Below, piece after piece: positions 48,886 through 57,630 of a stretch of 64,000 nt of DNA. The notes beneath the pieces are model-generated. The model was not told the DNA's origin and did no database searches. It worked only from the letters and a program-made list of their open reading frames with translations. Position 1 is the stretch's first letter. Every line of letters begins with the position of its first letter. The translations under genes and the position numbers were made by a program. Location of the stretch: contig JADZAI010000095.1 of assembly GCA_020852655.1 (NCBI GenBank), positions 53,335 to 117,334 on the forward strand, given 5' to 3'. The DNA comes from Alphaproteobacteria bacterium (lineage in GTDB: Bacteria; Pseudomonadota; Alphaproteobacteria; Micropepsales; Micropepsaceae).

Positions 48886-51678
48886 TCAAAAGCCGAAGCG
48901 CAGGGCGACGCCGGCGCTTTGGCCCGCGCCGGGCTGGCCGGTCGCATCGGCGCCGAACGAGCTGCGCGCGAAGAGCGAGAGCGCGCCGCGGCCGTCCAGA
49001 AGCGCAGCGCCGTAGGAGATTTCCCCCACATAGAACCGCTCGCCGGCGATGCCGAAGCGGCGTGTGACGGGGCCGATGGCCCCGGTCTCGCGGTCGACGA
49101 CCTCGACGCTGGTGTATTCGACCGTGCCGTTCGCTACATGCATCGGCTGGCTGACCGCGATGCGCAGCGCGTCGGCGTCTGCGAAGAGGCCGTGCTTGCT
49201 GAGCGCGATGCGGAAGGCGGAGCTGTCGGCCGGGTCGGTGAGGCGCAGATTGTCGTCGGCGCCGCCCTCGGTGCGCGCGACGCTCGCCGAGAGGGCGAGG
49301 TCCAGCCCGGGCTCCAGGGCGAAATAGGCGCCGACCGAAAGCGCGTCGGTCGTCGATCCCGGTCCGCGCCCGCCGTCGCGCCACTGGACGCCCAGCAAGG
49401 CGCCCGGTTCCTCGAGGCGGGTATAGCTCAGCGACAAGGCCGCCTTCGCGAAGGGCGTGTAGGTCACCGAGGCCTGAAGCGCCGTTGCGCGATAGGCGGC
49501 GAGGCCGTTGAAGACCCGCTGATCCTGCCCGGATGCCTGGTCGTCGATCTTCAGGTCGAGATCCTGCGTCGTGACGCCGGCGGCGACGCGCCATTCCTGG
49601 TCGAGGGCGAAGTCTGCACCCACGAAGCCGGCGCCGTTGGCGAGCGCGGCATAGGGATTGACGCCCGACGTGATGTCGAAGTCCGACGCCCGGTCGAAGC
49701 CCGGGTTGAACGAGAAGGCCGCAGCGCCGAGGCCGTAGCCGGCGGTGAGGCCGAACGTGCCGGTGTCGTCGCCGACGCGGATCGCATAGGCGGCGTCCGC
49801 ATCGGTGTGGAACGCGCTCCCGGGCCGCTCGGCCATCGTGTAGGTTACGTTCCAGCCGCCGGACGATGTGGAGAGGCCGCTGCCGAACGCCAGATTGTCG
49901 CCGGCAAGCTTCTTGACCTTGCCGCCGATCCAGTCGGTGAGGTGCTGGTAGAGGAATTGCTGGAACTGTTCCTCGCCCAGCTTCATCTTCACGGTCTGGT
50001 TGGCGAGGCGGCTCGAGAGCGGGATGGCGAAGTCGCGCTCCGTCTTGCCGATCGTCTCGAATGCGATGAAGTAGGCGCCGTCGATCTCCCAGCTCGACTT
50101 GATCCCCGCACTGCTGAGGTTGCCGGCCGAGCGTTTGTGCACGGTGCCGTTGGCGTATTCGTAGAAGGTGAGCTTGTTGAAATCGAGCGGGGATTGCGAG
50201 GCCGTCACGTTCAGCAGGCCGCGGCCATAGACGTTATCCGTGCCGCGCTCGCCCAGATCCGTCGCCGACGACAGGATGATGTCGATCGTTTCGGCCGGGA
50301 AGCGGGCGAGCCACGGCCAGCGGTCGTGCAGCAGCGCGATGGCGCCGGAGACCAGCGGCGCGGCGAACGACGTGCCGGACTGGCGCGCCACGCCGCCGCT
50401 GTCGTCGGCGATGAGAATGAGTTCGCCCGGCGCGACGATGAAGCGGTCGCGCAGGCGCTTGTTCTGCTTGCAGCCGTCGTCCTTCATCAGGCAGGCGCTG
50501 CCGGGGCGATTGGAGAAGTCCGAGATCGTGCCGGTGGGGTCGACCGAGCCGACGATGATCATGTTGGGATCGACGTCCCAGTCCCAGTAGACGTTCTGCG
50601 TCTGCGTGATGCCGTCGTTGCCGGCGGCGATGACGAAGACCGTGTTGGTGTTCGCCGAGGTGACGAAGGGATCGGCGAAGACCTTCTGCCAGTCGGGATG
50701 CAGCGTCCATCCGGCGACGCCGAGCGACATGTTGACGACGCTGGCGCCCTGGCGCTTCAGCTTGCCGACGCCCTGCGTCACATCGGCCCAGCCCGCCGTG
50801 CCGGTCGCATCGAAGGGATTATAGGCGACGACGGCCGCGTTGGGAGCGATGCCCATGACGCCCTTGCCGTCATGGGCCGAAACGATGAGGCTGGCGACAG
50901 CCGCGCCGTGGCCGTTGGAGAAGGTCGAAACGCCGTCGAACCAGACGATCTTAGAACCGATGTCGGTGTTGTTGCCGGCGAAGAAATCGAGCAGGCCCAC
51001 CACGGTGCGCGCACCGCCGCCCTGTTGCTGCGTCAGCGCCGGCGTCCAGTTGACCGTCTTCATCCAGTGGTCGACGTGGTCGGCCCCGGAGAAGCCCATC
51101 AGCCCGTCATAGAGATCGACGATGAACTGCGAACGCTGCGCCGGCGTCAGCGCCGCGAGCGTCTCCGGCCGGTTCATGTTGATGCCGTATTTCGCAAGCA
51201 GCGCCTTGCCGAAGGCGTCGTAGAAGGAGAGGCCGGTCTGCGTCCGGATATACGGCGTCCAGAACCGCTGCGTGTCGGTCATGAACAGCTTGAACCGGGA
51301 CGCGAGCTCCGCGTAGCCGGCGCTGTCGGAGGCATCGAGGCCGTCCCAGAAGGGCCGGATGGTTCCCCACGATGCGCCGATGTCGCCCCAGAAGGCGCCG
51401 ATGTTGCCCCACTGCGCCGTCAGGTCGCCGTCGAAGGGGCGGATCGTTCCCCAGAAGGCGCCGATGTCGCCGGCAAACGGATTGATGTTGCCCCAGAAGG
51501 CGCCGATGTTGCCGTAGAAGGGGTTGATGTTGCCCCAATAGGCCTGAACGTCCTTCTCGAACGGACGGATCGTGCCGTAGCGCGGCACCACCGGTTCGTC
51601 GGCGGCGACAGGCCCGGCGGCGGCAGCCGCCCCGAGCAGTCCGATCGCCAATGCCTTCAGCGCGGTCCCCGATTTCAT
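48886..51678 (-). CDS. S8 (subtilisin-like) autotransporter protease with tandem Trp-Gly repeats
   Basis: A 930-residue protein. A signal peptide (about 1-26) is followed by six exact-length 14-residue repeats (33-116). The subtilase domain has the catalytic triad Asp231 (VVGLLDFF), His257 (SNGHGAAVASLI) and Ser437 (SGTSFAAPLVSGA), with oxyanion Asn354 (VIAAGNDG). A linker leads to an autotransporter beta-barrel over about the last 280 residues, ending in the Phe-terminated strand VALRFGF. By family it is exported and presents a serine protease on the surface. The substrate is unknown. The downstream regulator and kinase suggest regulated expression or signalling. Confidence 0.9.
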   Translation of the reverse strand: MKSGTALKALAIGLLGAAAAAGPVAADEPVVPRYGTIRPFEKDVQAYWGNINPFYGNIGAFWGNINPFAGDIGAFWGTIRPFDGDLTAQWGNIGAFWGDIGASWGTIRPFWDGLDASDSAGYAELASRFKLFMTDTQRFWTPYIRTQTGLSFYDAFGKALLAKYGINMNRPETLAALTPAQRSQFIVDLYDGLMGFSGADHVDHWMKTVNWTPALTQQQGGGARTVVGLLDFFAGNNTDIGSKIVWFDGVSTFSNGHGAAVASLIVSAHDGKGVMGIAPNAAVVAYNPFDATGTAGWADVTQGVGKLKRQGASVVNMSLGVAGWTLHPDWQKVFADPFVTSANTNTVFVIAAGNDGITQTQNVYWDWDVDPNMIIVGSVDPTGTISDFSNRPGSACLMKDDGCKQNKRLRDRFIVAPGELILIADDSGGVARQSGTSFAAPLVSGAIALLHDRWPWLARFPAETIDIILSSATDLGERGTDNVYGRGLLNVTASQSPLDFNKLTFYEYANGTVHKRSAGNLSSAGIKSSWEIDGAYFIAFETIGKTERDFAIPLSSRLANQTVKMKLGEEQFQQFLYQHLTDWIGGKVKKLAGDNLAFGSGLSTSSGGWNVTYTMAERPGSAFHTDADAAYAIRVGDDTGTFGLTAGYGLGAAAFSFNPGFDRASDFDITSGVNPYAALANGAGFVGADFALDQEWRVAAGVTTQDLDLKIDDQASGQDQRVFNGLAAYRATALQASVTYTPFAKAALSLSYTRLEEPGALLGVQWRDGGRGPGSTTDALSVGAYFALEPGLDLALSASVARTEGGADDNLRLTDPADSSAFRIALSKHGLFADADALRIAVSQPMHVANGTVEYTSVEVVDRETGAIGPVTRRFGIAGERFYVGEISYGAALLDGRGALSLFARSSFGADATGQPGAGQSAGVALRFGF
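51331..51582 (-). repeat. six tandem 42-bp units encoding a 14-residue Trp-Gly repeat
   Basis: Residues 33-116 of the S8 protease form six units of exactly 14 residues, consensus x-W-G-(N/T)-I-x-P-F-x-G-(D/N)-(I/L)-x-A. At the DNA level CCCCAGAAGGCGCCGATGT recurs. No gaps occur, though unit 1 and unit 6 are the most diverged. Confidence 0.9.
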
Positions 51679-51760
51679 CGCAGCCCCCAGCCCGGCCCAA
51701 ATCCGGCCGTTCGATAAACTTTTGGGCGAAACTGATTGAGGAGTTGCTGAAAGACGTTGC

Positions 51761-51772
51761 TAACCGCGGTTA
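51761..51772. promoter_or_regulatory. 12-bp palindrome upstream of the S8 protease gene
   Basis: TAACCGCGGTTA is a perfect inverted repeat 83-94 bases before the protease ATG, inside a 154-base gap. It could be an operator; no binding family is recognised. Confidence 0.35.
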
Positions 51773-51832
51773 AGCACGTCGCCGCCATTTTCGCGGCGGG
51801 GCAGGGCCCCGGTCGCGCGTCAGGCTGCCCGC

Positions 51833-53140
51833 TCAGCAGTCGAGCGTCGTCGTGCGCTCCCATTCGGAGAGGGCGGCGCAGTAGGTGTTCCACTCCATCG
51901 TCTTGAGCTTGACGAAGGCGCTGACGAAGCCGTCCCCGAGACGGGCGCGCAGGGCCTGGGATTTGTCGAGCGCGCGCACGGCGTCGAGCAGGTTCGAGGG
52001 CAGGCGGCGGATACCGGCGAGCGCGCCCCCCTGCTCGATCATGTTGACGTCGAGACGCTTGCCGGGATCGGCCTCGGTCGCGATGCCGTCGAGACCGGCG
52101 GCGAGGATGGCCGCCTGGAGCAGATAGGGATTGGCGGCGCCGTCGCCGATCCGCACTTCGAAGCGGTCGCGGCCAGGAATGCGGATGAGATGCGTGCGAT
52201 TATCGCCCGAATAGGTGATCGCATTCGCGCCCTGCGCCCAGGTCCAGCCGTTCGGGAAAATCGGCGGGTTGATGCGCTTGTAGGAATTGACGGTCGGGTT
52301 GGTCAGCGCCGCGAAGCTCTCGGCATGCGCGAGAATGCCGCCGAGGAAGTGATAGGCGAGCGCGGAGAGGCCGAGTTCGCCCGATTCGTCGGAGAACAGA
52401 TTGACCCCGTCGCGCCACATCGAGACATGCGCATGACAGCCGTTCGGCACGACATGCGCGAAGGGCTTCGGCATGAAGGTCGCGCGCAGGCCGTGTTTCT
52501 CGGCGACCGACTTCAGCATGTATTTGAAGAAGACGTGGCGGTCGGCGGTGACGAGCGCGTTGTCGTAGGCCCAGTTCATCTCGAACTGGCCGTGCGCATC
52601 TTCGTGATCGTTCTGGTAGGGCTTCCAGCCGAGCGCGACCATTGTGTCGCACACTTCCGCGATGACGTCGTAGCGCCGCATCAGCGTGTGCTGGTCATAG
52701 CAGGCGCGCGGCTGCATGTCGGCGGCGTCGGCGATCGCGTTGCCGTCGGGCGTGAGGAAGAAGAACTCGCATTCGACGCCGGACTTCATTTCGTAGCCGC
52801 GTTCGGCGGACTGACCCATGACGTGGCGAAGGACGCTGCGCGGCGCTTGGTCGAACAGCACGTCGCCGCGCCAGAGGTCGGACGCGAGCCAGCCGACCTC
52901 GAGCTTCCAGGGAAGCTGCACCAGCGTCGACGGATCGGGCCGCGCGACGACGTCCTTCTCGGTCGGTGACATGTCGAACCAGGTCGCGAAGGCGCCGAAG
53001 GGCGCACCGGCCCGTGTCACGTCGGCGATGGCCGAGGCCGGCACCAGCTTCGCGCGCTGGACGCCGAAGAGGTCCGTGAACGAGACGAGGAAATATTTGA
53101 TGCCGCGTTCGCGCGCGGCTAGCTCCAGATCCTGCGTCAT
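51833..53140 (-). CDS. glutamine synthetase family protein (GlnT/type III-like)
   Basis: A 435-residue GS-fold ligase: FTDLFGVQRAKLVPAS, GVECEFFFLTPDGNA (metal Glu), YQNDHEDAHGQFEMNW, HVVPNGCHAHVSMW, NSYKRINPPIFPNGWTWAQGANAIT and RFEVRIGDGAANPYL. The length and motifs match GlnT/GSIII-like or gamma-glutamylmethylamide/polyamine synthetases, not GlnA (no adenylylation Tyr loop seen). It is divergent from a FAD amine oxidase, so gamma-glutamylation of an amine, PuuA-like, is likely; true glutamine synthesis remains possible. Confidence 0.88.
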   Translation of the reverse strand: MTQDLELAARERGIKYFLVSFTDLFGVQRAKLVPASAIADVTRAGAPFGAFATWFDMSPTEKDVVARPDPSTLVQLPWKLEVGWLASDLWRGDVLFDQAPRSVLRHVMGQSAERGYEMKSGVECEFFFLTPDGNAIADAADMQPRACYDQHTLMRRYDVIAEVCDTMVALGWKPYQNDHEDAHGQFEMNWAYDNALVTADRHVFFKYMLKSVAEKHGLRATFMPKPFAHVVPNGCHAHVSMWRDGVNLFSDESGELGLSALAYHFLGGILAHAESFAALTNPTVNSYKRINPPIFPNGWTWAQGANAITYSGDNRTHLIRIPGRDRFEVRIGDGAANPYLLQAAILAAGLDGIATEADPGKRLDVNMIEQGGALAGIRRLPSNLLDAVRALDKSQALRARLGDGFVSAFVKLKTMEWNTYCAALSEWERTTTLDC

Positions 53141-53202
53141 TCCGTTCGGTTCCTGTCCCCGTATGCTCTTCGTGCGCGAGCCTGATGCACCCGGGCGGAC
53201 TT

Positions 53203-53231
53203 TTGATTAATGCACGTTCCCGTGCAATAAG
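53203..53231. promoter_or_regulatory. palindromic operator overlapping a core promoter (GS/oxidase divergent region)
   Basis: TGCACG-TTCC-CGTGCA (53211-53226) is a perfect 6-bp inverted repeat that extends to TTAATGCACG/CGTGCAATAA with one mismatch. It lies between a -35-like TTGATT (53203-53208) and a -10-like AATAAG (53226-53231), 17 bases apart, directed at the oxidase gene. Occupancy would block RNA polymerase. Confidence 0.55.
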
Positions 53232-53273
53232 GATTTGTGCCGGGGCGAAAGACCATCGGCTTCGGAGACGCCC

Positions 53274-54602
53274 ATGACCGCGCCGATTTCCTACTGGCAC
53301 GACTCGCTGGAGCCGGGTGACACGCTCACGCCCCGCCCGCCGCTACCGGGGGACCGGGACGCGGATGTGGCGGTCGTCGGTGCAGGCTTCGGCGGCCTGT
53401 GGACAGCGTATTATCTGCTCAAGGCTGACCCGACCCTGCGTGTCGTCGTGCTCGAGGCAGAGACCGCAGGTTTCGGCGCGTCGGGACGGAACGGCGGCTG
53501 GTGCGTGCCGGAGACGGGCTCGCCGCTCGACGTGCTCGACCGCGAGGGCGGCGCCGGCACCGGCGCGGCGATGCTGCGTGCCATGCATGGCGCCGTCGAC
53601 GAGATCGGCGCCGTCTGCGCGGGCGAGGGCATCGACTGCGGCTTCGCCAAAGGCGGCGCGCTGTGGCTGGCGTCGGATGCGAGGCAACTCCGGCGCATCA
53701 GCCGGCGGCACGCAATGCTGGTGCAGCACGGCCTCGGCGACGCGTATGCGCTGCTCGATCCGGTGAAGACGGTCGCGCGCGTCAACGCGACCGGCATGTA
53801 CGGCAGCATCTTCACGCCCCACGCCGCGGCCGTGCATCCGGCCCGGCTCGCGCGCGGGATCGCCCGTGCTGTCGAGCGCATGGGCGGCACGATCTACGAG
53901 AAGACGCCGGCGCGCCGTATCGAAGGGCGCCGCGTGGTGACGGCGAGCGGCACGGTGTCGGCCAATGTCGTCGTGCGGACAACCGAGGCCTACACCGCGA
54001 GCCTCGAGGGTCATGACCGGATGATCGTGCCGGTCGAGAATTTCATGATCGCGACCGAGCCGGTGCCTGACCATCTCTGGGCCGAGATGGGCGTCGCCAA
54101 CCGCGAGCTGTTCGAGGATTCGCCCGTCATGCTGGCCTATGGCCAGCGCACGGCGGACGGGCGCATCGCGTGGGGCGGGATGGGTGCTTCCTATCGGATG
54201 GGCTCGAAAATCGCGCCGACACCGATGCAGGCGCCGAAGATCGCGGCGTTGCTGCGGGCGCGGCTCGTCGAGCGCTTTCCGATGCTGCGCGATATCAAGA
54301 TCACGCACCATTGGGGCGGCGTGATGGGCATGACGCGCGACATGCGCTCGACCGTCGGCTACGACCCGGCGACGGGCGAAGCCTGGGCTGGCGGCTTCGG
54401 CGGCGCGGGCGTCGCCCCGTCCAATCTCGCCGGGCGGACGGTCGCGGCGCTCGTCACCCGTGCCGACACCGATCTGGTGCGCTTTCCGTGGGTGAACCAC
54501 CGTTGCGGCAAATGGGAGCCGGAGCCGCTCCGCTGGATCGGCGTTGCCGGCACATTCGCCCGGTTGCGTATGGGCGAGCGGTTGAGCCAGTTGAAGAACT
54601 GA
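53274..54602 (+). CDS. FAD-dependent oxidoreductase (PuuB/DadA-like amine oxidase)
   Basis: A 442-residue DAO-family flavoprotein. The FAD Rossmann motif is VAVVGAGFGGLWTAYYLLK, followed by VVVLEAETAGFGASGRNGGWC, the pattern of gamma-glutamylputrescine oxidase-like enzymes. The C-terminal GGFGGAGVAPSNLAGRTVAAL binds FAD. It would oxidise a secondary or gamma-glutamylated amine, releasing aldehyde and hydrogen peroxide. The divergent GS-family ligase would provide the glutamylated substrate. The start at 53274 is preferred over 53235, which lies near the promoter. Confidence 0.9.
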   Translation: MTAPISYWHDSLEPGDTLTPRPPLPGDRDADVAVVGAGFGGLWTAYYLLKADPTLRVVVLEAETAGFGASGRNGGWCVPETGSPLDVLDREGGAGTGAAMLRAMHGAVDEIGAVCAGEGIDCGFAKGGALWLASDARQLRRISRRHAMLVQHGLGDAYALLDPVKTVARVNATGMYGSIFTPHAAAVHPARLARGIARAVERMGGTIYEKTPARRIEGRRVVTASGTVSANVVVRTTEAYTASLEGHDRMIVPVENFMIATEPVPDHLWAEMGVANRELFEDSPVMLAYGQRTADGRIAWGGMGASYRMGSKIAPTPMQAPKIAALLRARLVERFPMLRDIKITHHWGGVMGMTRDMRSTVGYDPATGEAWAGGFGGAGVAPSNLAGRTVAALVTRADTDLVRFPWVNHRCGKWEPEPLRWIGVAGTFARLRMGERLSQLKN

Positions 54603-54623
54603 GGCCGGCGCCCGGGGCTTGCT

Positions 54624-55019
54624 TCACAGACCGCCAGGGGCGTCGAAGGCTTTCACCAGCCTCTTCGGCGCCATGGCGCGCCAGCTCTGCACCAGCCAGG
54701 ACTTCAGCGTTCCCATCTCGGCGGCGATGTCGTCGTCCGCGTCGAAATGCGCGATCACCCAGTCGTGCTGCTTGAACCAACCCTTGCTCGCGCGGACGAA
54801 GGGCAGGTCCTGAACCATCTCCGCCGAGACCGGCAGCTTGACGATCAGTGTCAACGCCTCGTCCGCCTCGCCCTTGTCGCCGAAGATCGCGAACATGCGG
54901 CCTTTGACCAGCAGCGTGCGCGTGGTTGCCCAGCCCCGCGAGCGGGAGGTCTCCGGCAGTCTCAGGCCGAAGGCGGTCAGGGCGGTTTCAGCCTTCTGGT
55001 GCGGCGTCTGCTTCTTCAT
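54624..55019 (-). CDS. YjbR/MmcQ-family protein
   Basis: A 131-residue single-domain protein with the CyaY-like YjbR pattern: FGLRLPETSRSRGWATTRTLLVKGRMFAIFGDKG, ALTLIVKLPVSAEMV and DWVIAHFDADDD. Such proteins bind DNA in a few cases but their role is mostly unknown. It is convergent with the oxidase, 21 bases apart, and shares no operon. Confidence 0.85.
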   Translation of the reverse strand: MKKQTPHQKAETALTAFGLRLPETSRSRGWATTRTLLVKGRMFAIFGDKGEADEALTLIVKLPVSAEMVQDLPFVRASKGWFKQHDWVIAHFDADDDIAAEMGTLKSWLVQSWRAMAPKRLVKAFDAPGGL

Positions 55020-55113
55020 CGGCGCCCAGGGCGCTGGGTTGGGTTACCGGTCATCCGGGCGCTTGGCATTCCCGATACGCAAAGGTCGCCGGCCTATGGC
55101 GCGAGGGGAACGG

Positions 55114-55713
55114 CTAGGGTTTGTCCGCGGCCGCGATAGCCGCCTGCGCCGCGTCGAAGGATGGCGTCACCGGCACCAGGCGCACGCCGCGCGCGGTCGG
55201 AATGGAATAGTCCTGCACGACGAAGAAGCCGGTCAGGCGCAGCACGACGCTGCTGCGGGCCGACGGCGCATAGTCGCAGGCAAGGCTGTTATAGGGCGCG
55301 TCCTTTGGACTGGCGACGACCGCCTCCAGCACCAGATGATTGGTGAAGGCGGTCAGTGTGAAGTCGAGCTGGCCGATCACGCCGTCGAGCATCTGCGAGC
55401 CGCCGGCGGCGCAATCGACGTCCGGCAAATCCTTGCCGGCGCGGTCCGACGCGCGCATCCGCCAATCATGCTTCTGCTCGGGATTTTCGGCTTCGGCCGC
55501 GACCGGGGCGAAGGCGAGGTCGAGATAGACGACCTGGCCGCGGCTGGGCAGCTTCTCCAGCAGCGCCTGACCGGCCTGCTGTTCCGCCGAGCCTTCGGCG
55601 GCGTTCAGATCGAGCGTGCCGACGATGGCCGGGATCGCCGCCTGCGCGGCGCCGGCCCCTGCGCCGATACTGGCGGCGACGGTTAAAGTCCTGAGAAGCC
55701 TCATCTCTGCCAT
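55114..55713 (-). CDS. secreted hypothetical protein
   Basis: I do not recognise the family. A 199-residue protein with an N-terminal signal (RLLRTLTVAASIGAGAGAAQAA). The mature part (AIPAIVGTLDLNAAEGSAEQ...VVYLDLAFAP, LDGVIGQLDFTLTAF, SVVLRLTGFFVVQDY) is beta-rich with two cysteines (DVDCAAGG, LACDYA). It is divergent from the GrlR-like gene, about 104 bases apart, so the two may share a promoter. An in-frame ATG at 55704 is an equally good start. Confidence 0.7.
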   Translation of the reverse strand: MAEMRLLRTLTVAASIGAGAGAAQAAIPAIVGTLDLNAAEGSAEQQAGQALLEKLPSRGQVVYLDLAFAPVAAEAENPEQKHDWRMRASDRAGKDLPDVDCAAGGSQMLDGVIGQLDFTLTAFTNHLVLEAVVASPKDAPYNSLACDYAPSARSSVVLRLTGFFVVQDYSIPTARGVRLVPVTPSFDAAQAAIAAADKP

Positions 55714-55817
55714 CTCTCATGCGGGGCGACGACGCCCATCTGAACCCATCTGTGGCCGCGGCGATAGACAATCCTTGGAATATGCGTACAACCTTATGCA
55801 ACTTGGGGGTTCTGCGC

Positions 55818-56246
55818 ATGCAGGGGTTGTTCGTGGCGTCCTTCGTGACGTCCCTGGGGTCGGGTCATGCCCTGTTGCTGGCCAGCGGGACGGCGGTGAT
55901 GGGCGGCGACGCCCACTTCTTCTTCACCGGCACGCTTCGCCAGACGGGGAAGTTTCTGAGCATCGCGCTGAAGATACGCCGGCACACCGCAGGGCGACCT
56001 TCGGTGCTCAATCTCGACGAGTACGATCTGAATCTGACCGGCCCGGCGGCGAGCCTGCGCTTTGCCGGCACCTCGCCGCAGATGCCGGGCGTCTCGTCGA
56101 CCGTCATCCTGGAGCGGGCGCCCGTCGGCGGCGACCATGCGGGCTGGCGGGAAATGCTGGAGCGATGCCTCGGCGCCGATCAGCCGGCCAGCGCCGATGA
56201 CAGCGCGGCCAGCAAATCCGCCGCCGGCCCTGTCCCGAAGACATAG
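55818..56246 (+). CDS. GrlR-like regulatory protein
   Basis: A 142-residue protein from MQGLFVASFVTSLGSGHALLL. It has the beta-barrel pattern of GrlR-type proteins: GTAVMGGDAHFFFTGTLRQTGKFLSIALKIRRHTAGRPSVL, LDEYDLNLTGPAASLRFAGTSPQMPG. In E. coli GrlR represses type III secretion through GrlA, but the alphaproteobacterial homologues have other, unknown roles; no secretion genes are here. GGGGG lies 8 bases before this ATG; an upstream ATG at 55719 gives a longer frame. The last 67 bases overlap the convergent FAD hydroxylase. Confidence 0.72.
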   Translation: MQGLFVASFVTSLGSGHALLLASGTAVMGGDAHFFFTGTLRQTGKFLSIALKIRRHTAGRPSVLNLDEYDLNLTGPAASLRFAGTSPQMPGVSSTVILERAPVGGDHAGWREMLERCLGADQPASADDSAASKSAAGPVPKT

Positions 56247-57628
56247 CGATCCGGCTGGATCAGCGCAGCCGGCGCGGCGCCGAGCCATTTCGCCCAGGCC
56301 GGCGCGTCGGCGAAGGTGCCGGGATCGATCGTGGTCACGTAGGCGCGCAGACCCGTGACGGCGGTTGCCGTCGCCAGCGTGAAGCCGTGGCCCACGACAT
56401 CGTCGAGACGCTGCGTGCCGATCCGGGGCTGCGGCGCGATCTCGCCGGCGCGAGGCGATTCGAACAGGCAGCCCTGCGGAAGCGCCCCGCCACCCGGCAC
56501 TTGGGCCGGTGCGCCGCGCTGCATCGCGCGGGCGGCGATCATGTGCGCGTCGCGCGCGGCGGCCTGCCCGGCGTCCAGCGTGCAGACGATCTTGCCCATC
56601 GCGATCGCGCCTTCGATGATGGTGCGCACATGGGGCTCGCGCTCGCTCTGATAGGTGTCGAGCAGGCCGTCGCCGGCATCGCCGCGCAGCACGAAGGCGA
56701 GCTTCCAGGCGAGGTTCGCCGCATCGCGCAGGCCCGAACACATGCCCTGGCCGGCGAAGGGCGGCATCTGATGCGCCGCGTCGCCGGCGAGCAGCACGCG
56801 CCCCTCGCGCCAGCGCGTCGCGACCAGGCCGTGAAAGCGATAGACCGCCTTGCGCACCAGCTCTGCTTCCCCGGGTGCAGCATAAGGCGCCAGAAGTTCG
56901 GCGATACGCGTGTCGTCGAGCATGTCTTCCGCCGTCTCGCCGGGCAGCAGCATGAACTCCCAGCGGCGGCGGCCGGGCGACATCGGCATGATCGTCGTCG
57001 GCCGGCGCGGATCGCAGACCTGCACGCCACAGGGCTTCAGGCGGCTTTCGTCCGGCATCACCGTGTCGATCACCAGCCACGGCTCGTCGAAGCCGTAGTC
57101 GAAGAGCGGTGCGTCGATCGCCTTGCGCACGAGGCTGTTGCCGCCGTCGCAGCCGACGAGATAGCGCACGCGAACCCGGCGCTCCTCGTCGCCGCGCCGC
57201 AGCATGGCGGTGACGCCGCCATCGTCCTGCCGGAACGACGCCAGTGCCCAGCCGAGCGCGAGGTCGACCTGCGGCGCGCCGGCAAGCTTCGCCCGCAGCG
57301 CGGTCTCCATCGCCGGCTGGTGGAACATGAAGCTCGCCGGCCACCCCTGCGCTGTCATCGGCGGCACGTCGAAGCGCATCAGGACGTCGCCGCCGCCATT
57401 GACGAACTCATAGGCCGAGATCGTGCGTGCCTCCGCGGCGACGGCGTCGGCGATACCGATCTGCTGGAAGATGCGCATGATCTCCGCGTCGAAATGCGCC
57501 GCGCGCGGCTGGCGATAGATGCCCGTCTCGCGATCCGCGAGGATCGCGCTGACCCCCTGCTGTGCGAGCAGCGCCGCCAGCACGGCGCCGACCGGGCCGG
57601 CCCCGGCGATCAGGACATCCGCATCCAT
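56180..57628 (-). CDS. FAD-dependent aromatic hydroxylase (MhpA-like)
   Basis: A 482-residue flavin monooxygenase. FAD motifs VLIAGAGPVGAVLAALLAQQ, RVRYLVGCDGGNSLVRKA and VLLAGDAAHQMPPFAGQGMCSGLRDAANLAWKL are all canonical. Similarity is to MhpA-type 3-(3-hydroxyphenyl)propionate hydroxylases, which add an ortho hydroxyl to give a catechol. It is the last gene of the tetR-dioxygenase-FAH-hydroxylase unit, two bases after FAH, and would supply the substrate for the dioxygenase. Its last 67 bases overlap the GrlR-like gene. Confidence 0.92.
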   Translation of the reverse strand: MDADVLIAGAGPVGAVLAALLAQQGVSAILADRETGIYRQPRAAHFDAEIMRIFQQIGIADAVAAEARTISAYEFVNGGGDVLMRFDVPPMTAQGWPASFMFHQPAMETALRAKLAGAPQVDLALGWALASFRQDDGGVTAMLRRGDEERRVRVRYLVGCDGGNSLVRKAIDAPLFDYGFDEPWLVIDTVMPDESRLKPCGVQVCDPRRPTTIMPMSPGRRRWEFMLLPGETAEDMLDDTRIAELLAPYAAPGEAELVRKAVYRFHGLVATRWREGRVLLAGDAAHQMPPFAGQGMCSGLRDAANLAWKLAFVLRGDAGDGLLDTYQSEREPHVRTIIEGAIAMGKIVCTLDAGQAAARDAHMIAARAMQRGAPAQVPGGGALPQGCLFESPRAGEIAPQPRIGTQRLDDVVGHGFTLATATAVTGLRAYVTTIDPGTFADAPAWAKWLGAAPAALIQPDRYVFGTGPAADLLAALSSALAG

Positions 57629-57630
57629 CG

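Noticed and set aside
51331..51582. Regular 42-bp repeats that could suggest a CRISPR-like array
   Set aside because: The repeats have no unique spacers of constant length, lie inside an open frame and encode a 14-residue protein repeat; no cas genes are near.
48919..51717. 932-codon plus-strand open frame
   Set aside because: It is fully antisense to the S8 autotransporter, which has signal peptide, catalytic triad and barrel. Its protein is Arg/Glu/Asp/Ala-rich without any domain: a codon-bias shadow.
51779..51798. Hairpin CGCCGC/GCGGCG after the glutamine-synthetase-like gene
   Set aside because: Short 6-bp stem with a seven-base loop and no T-run on the relevant strand, so I do not call it a terminator.
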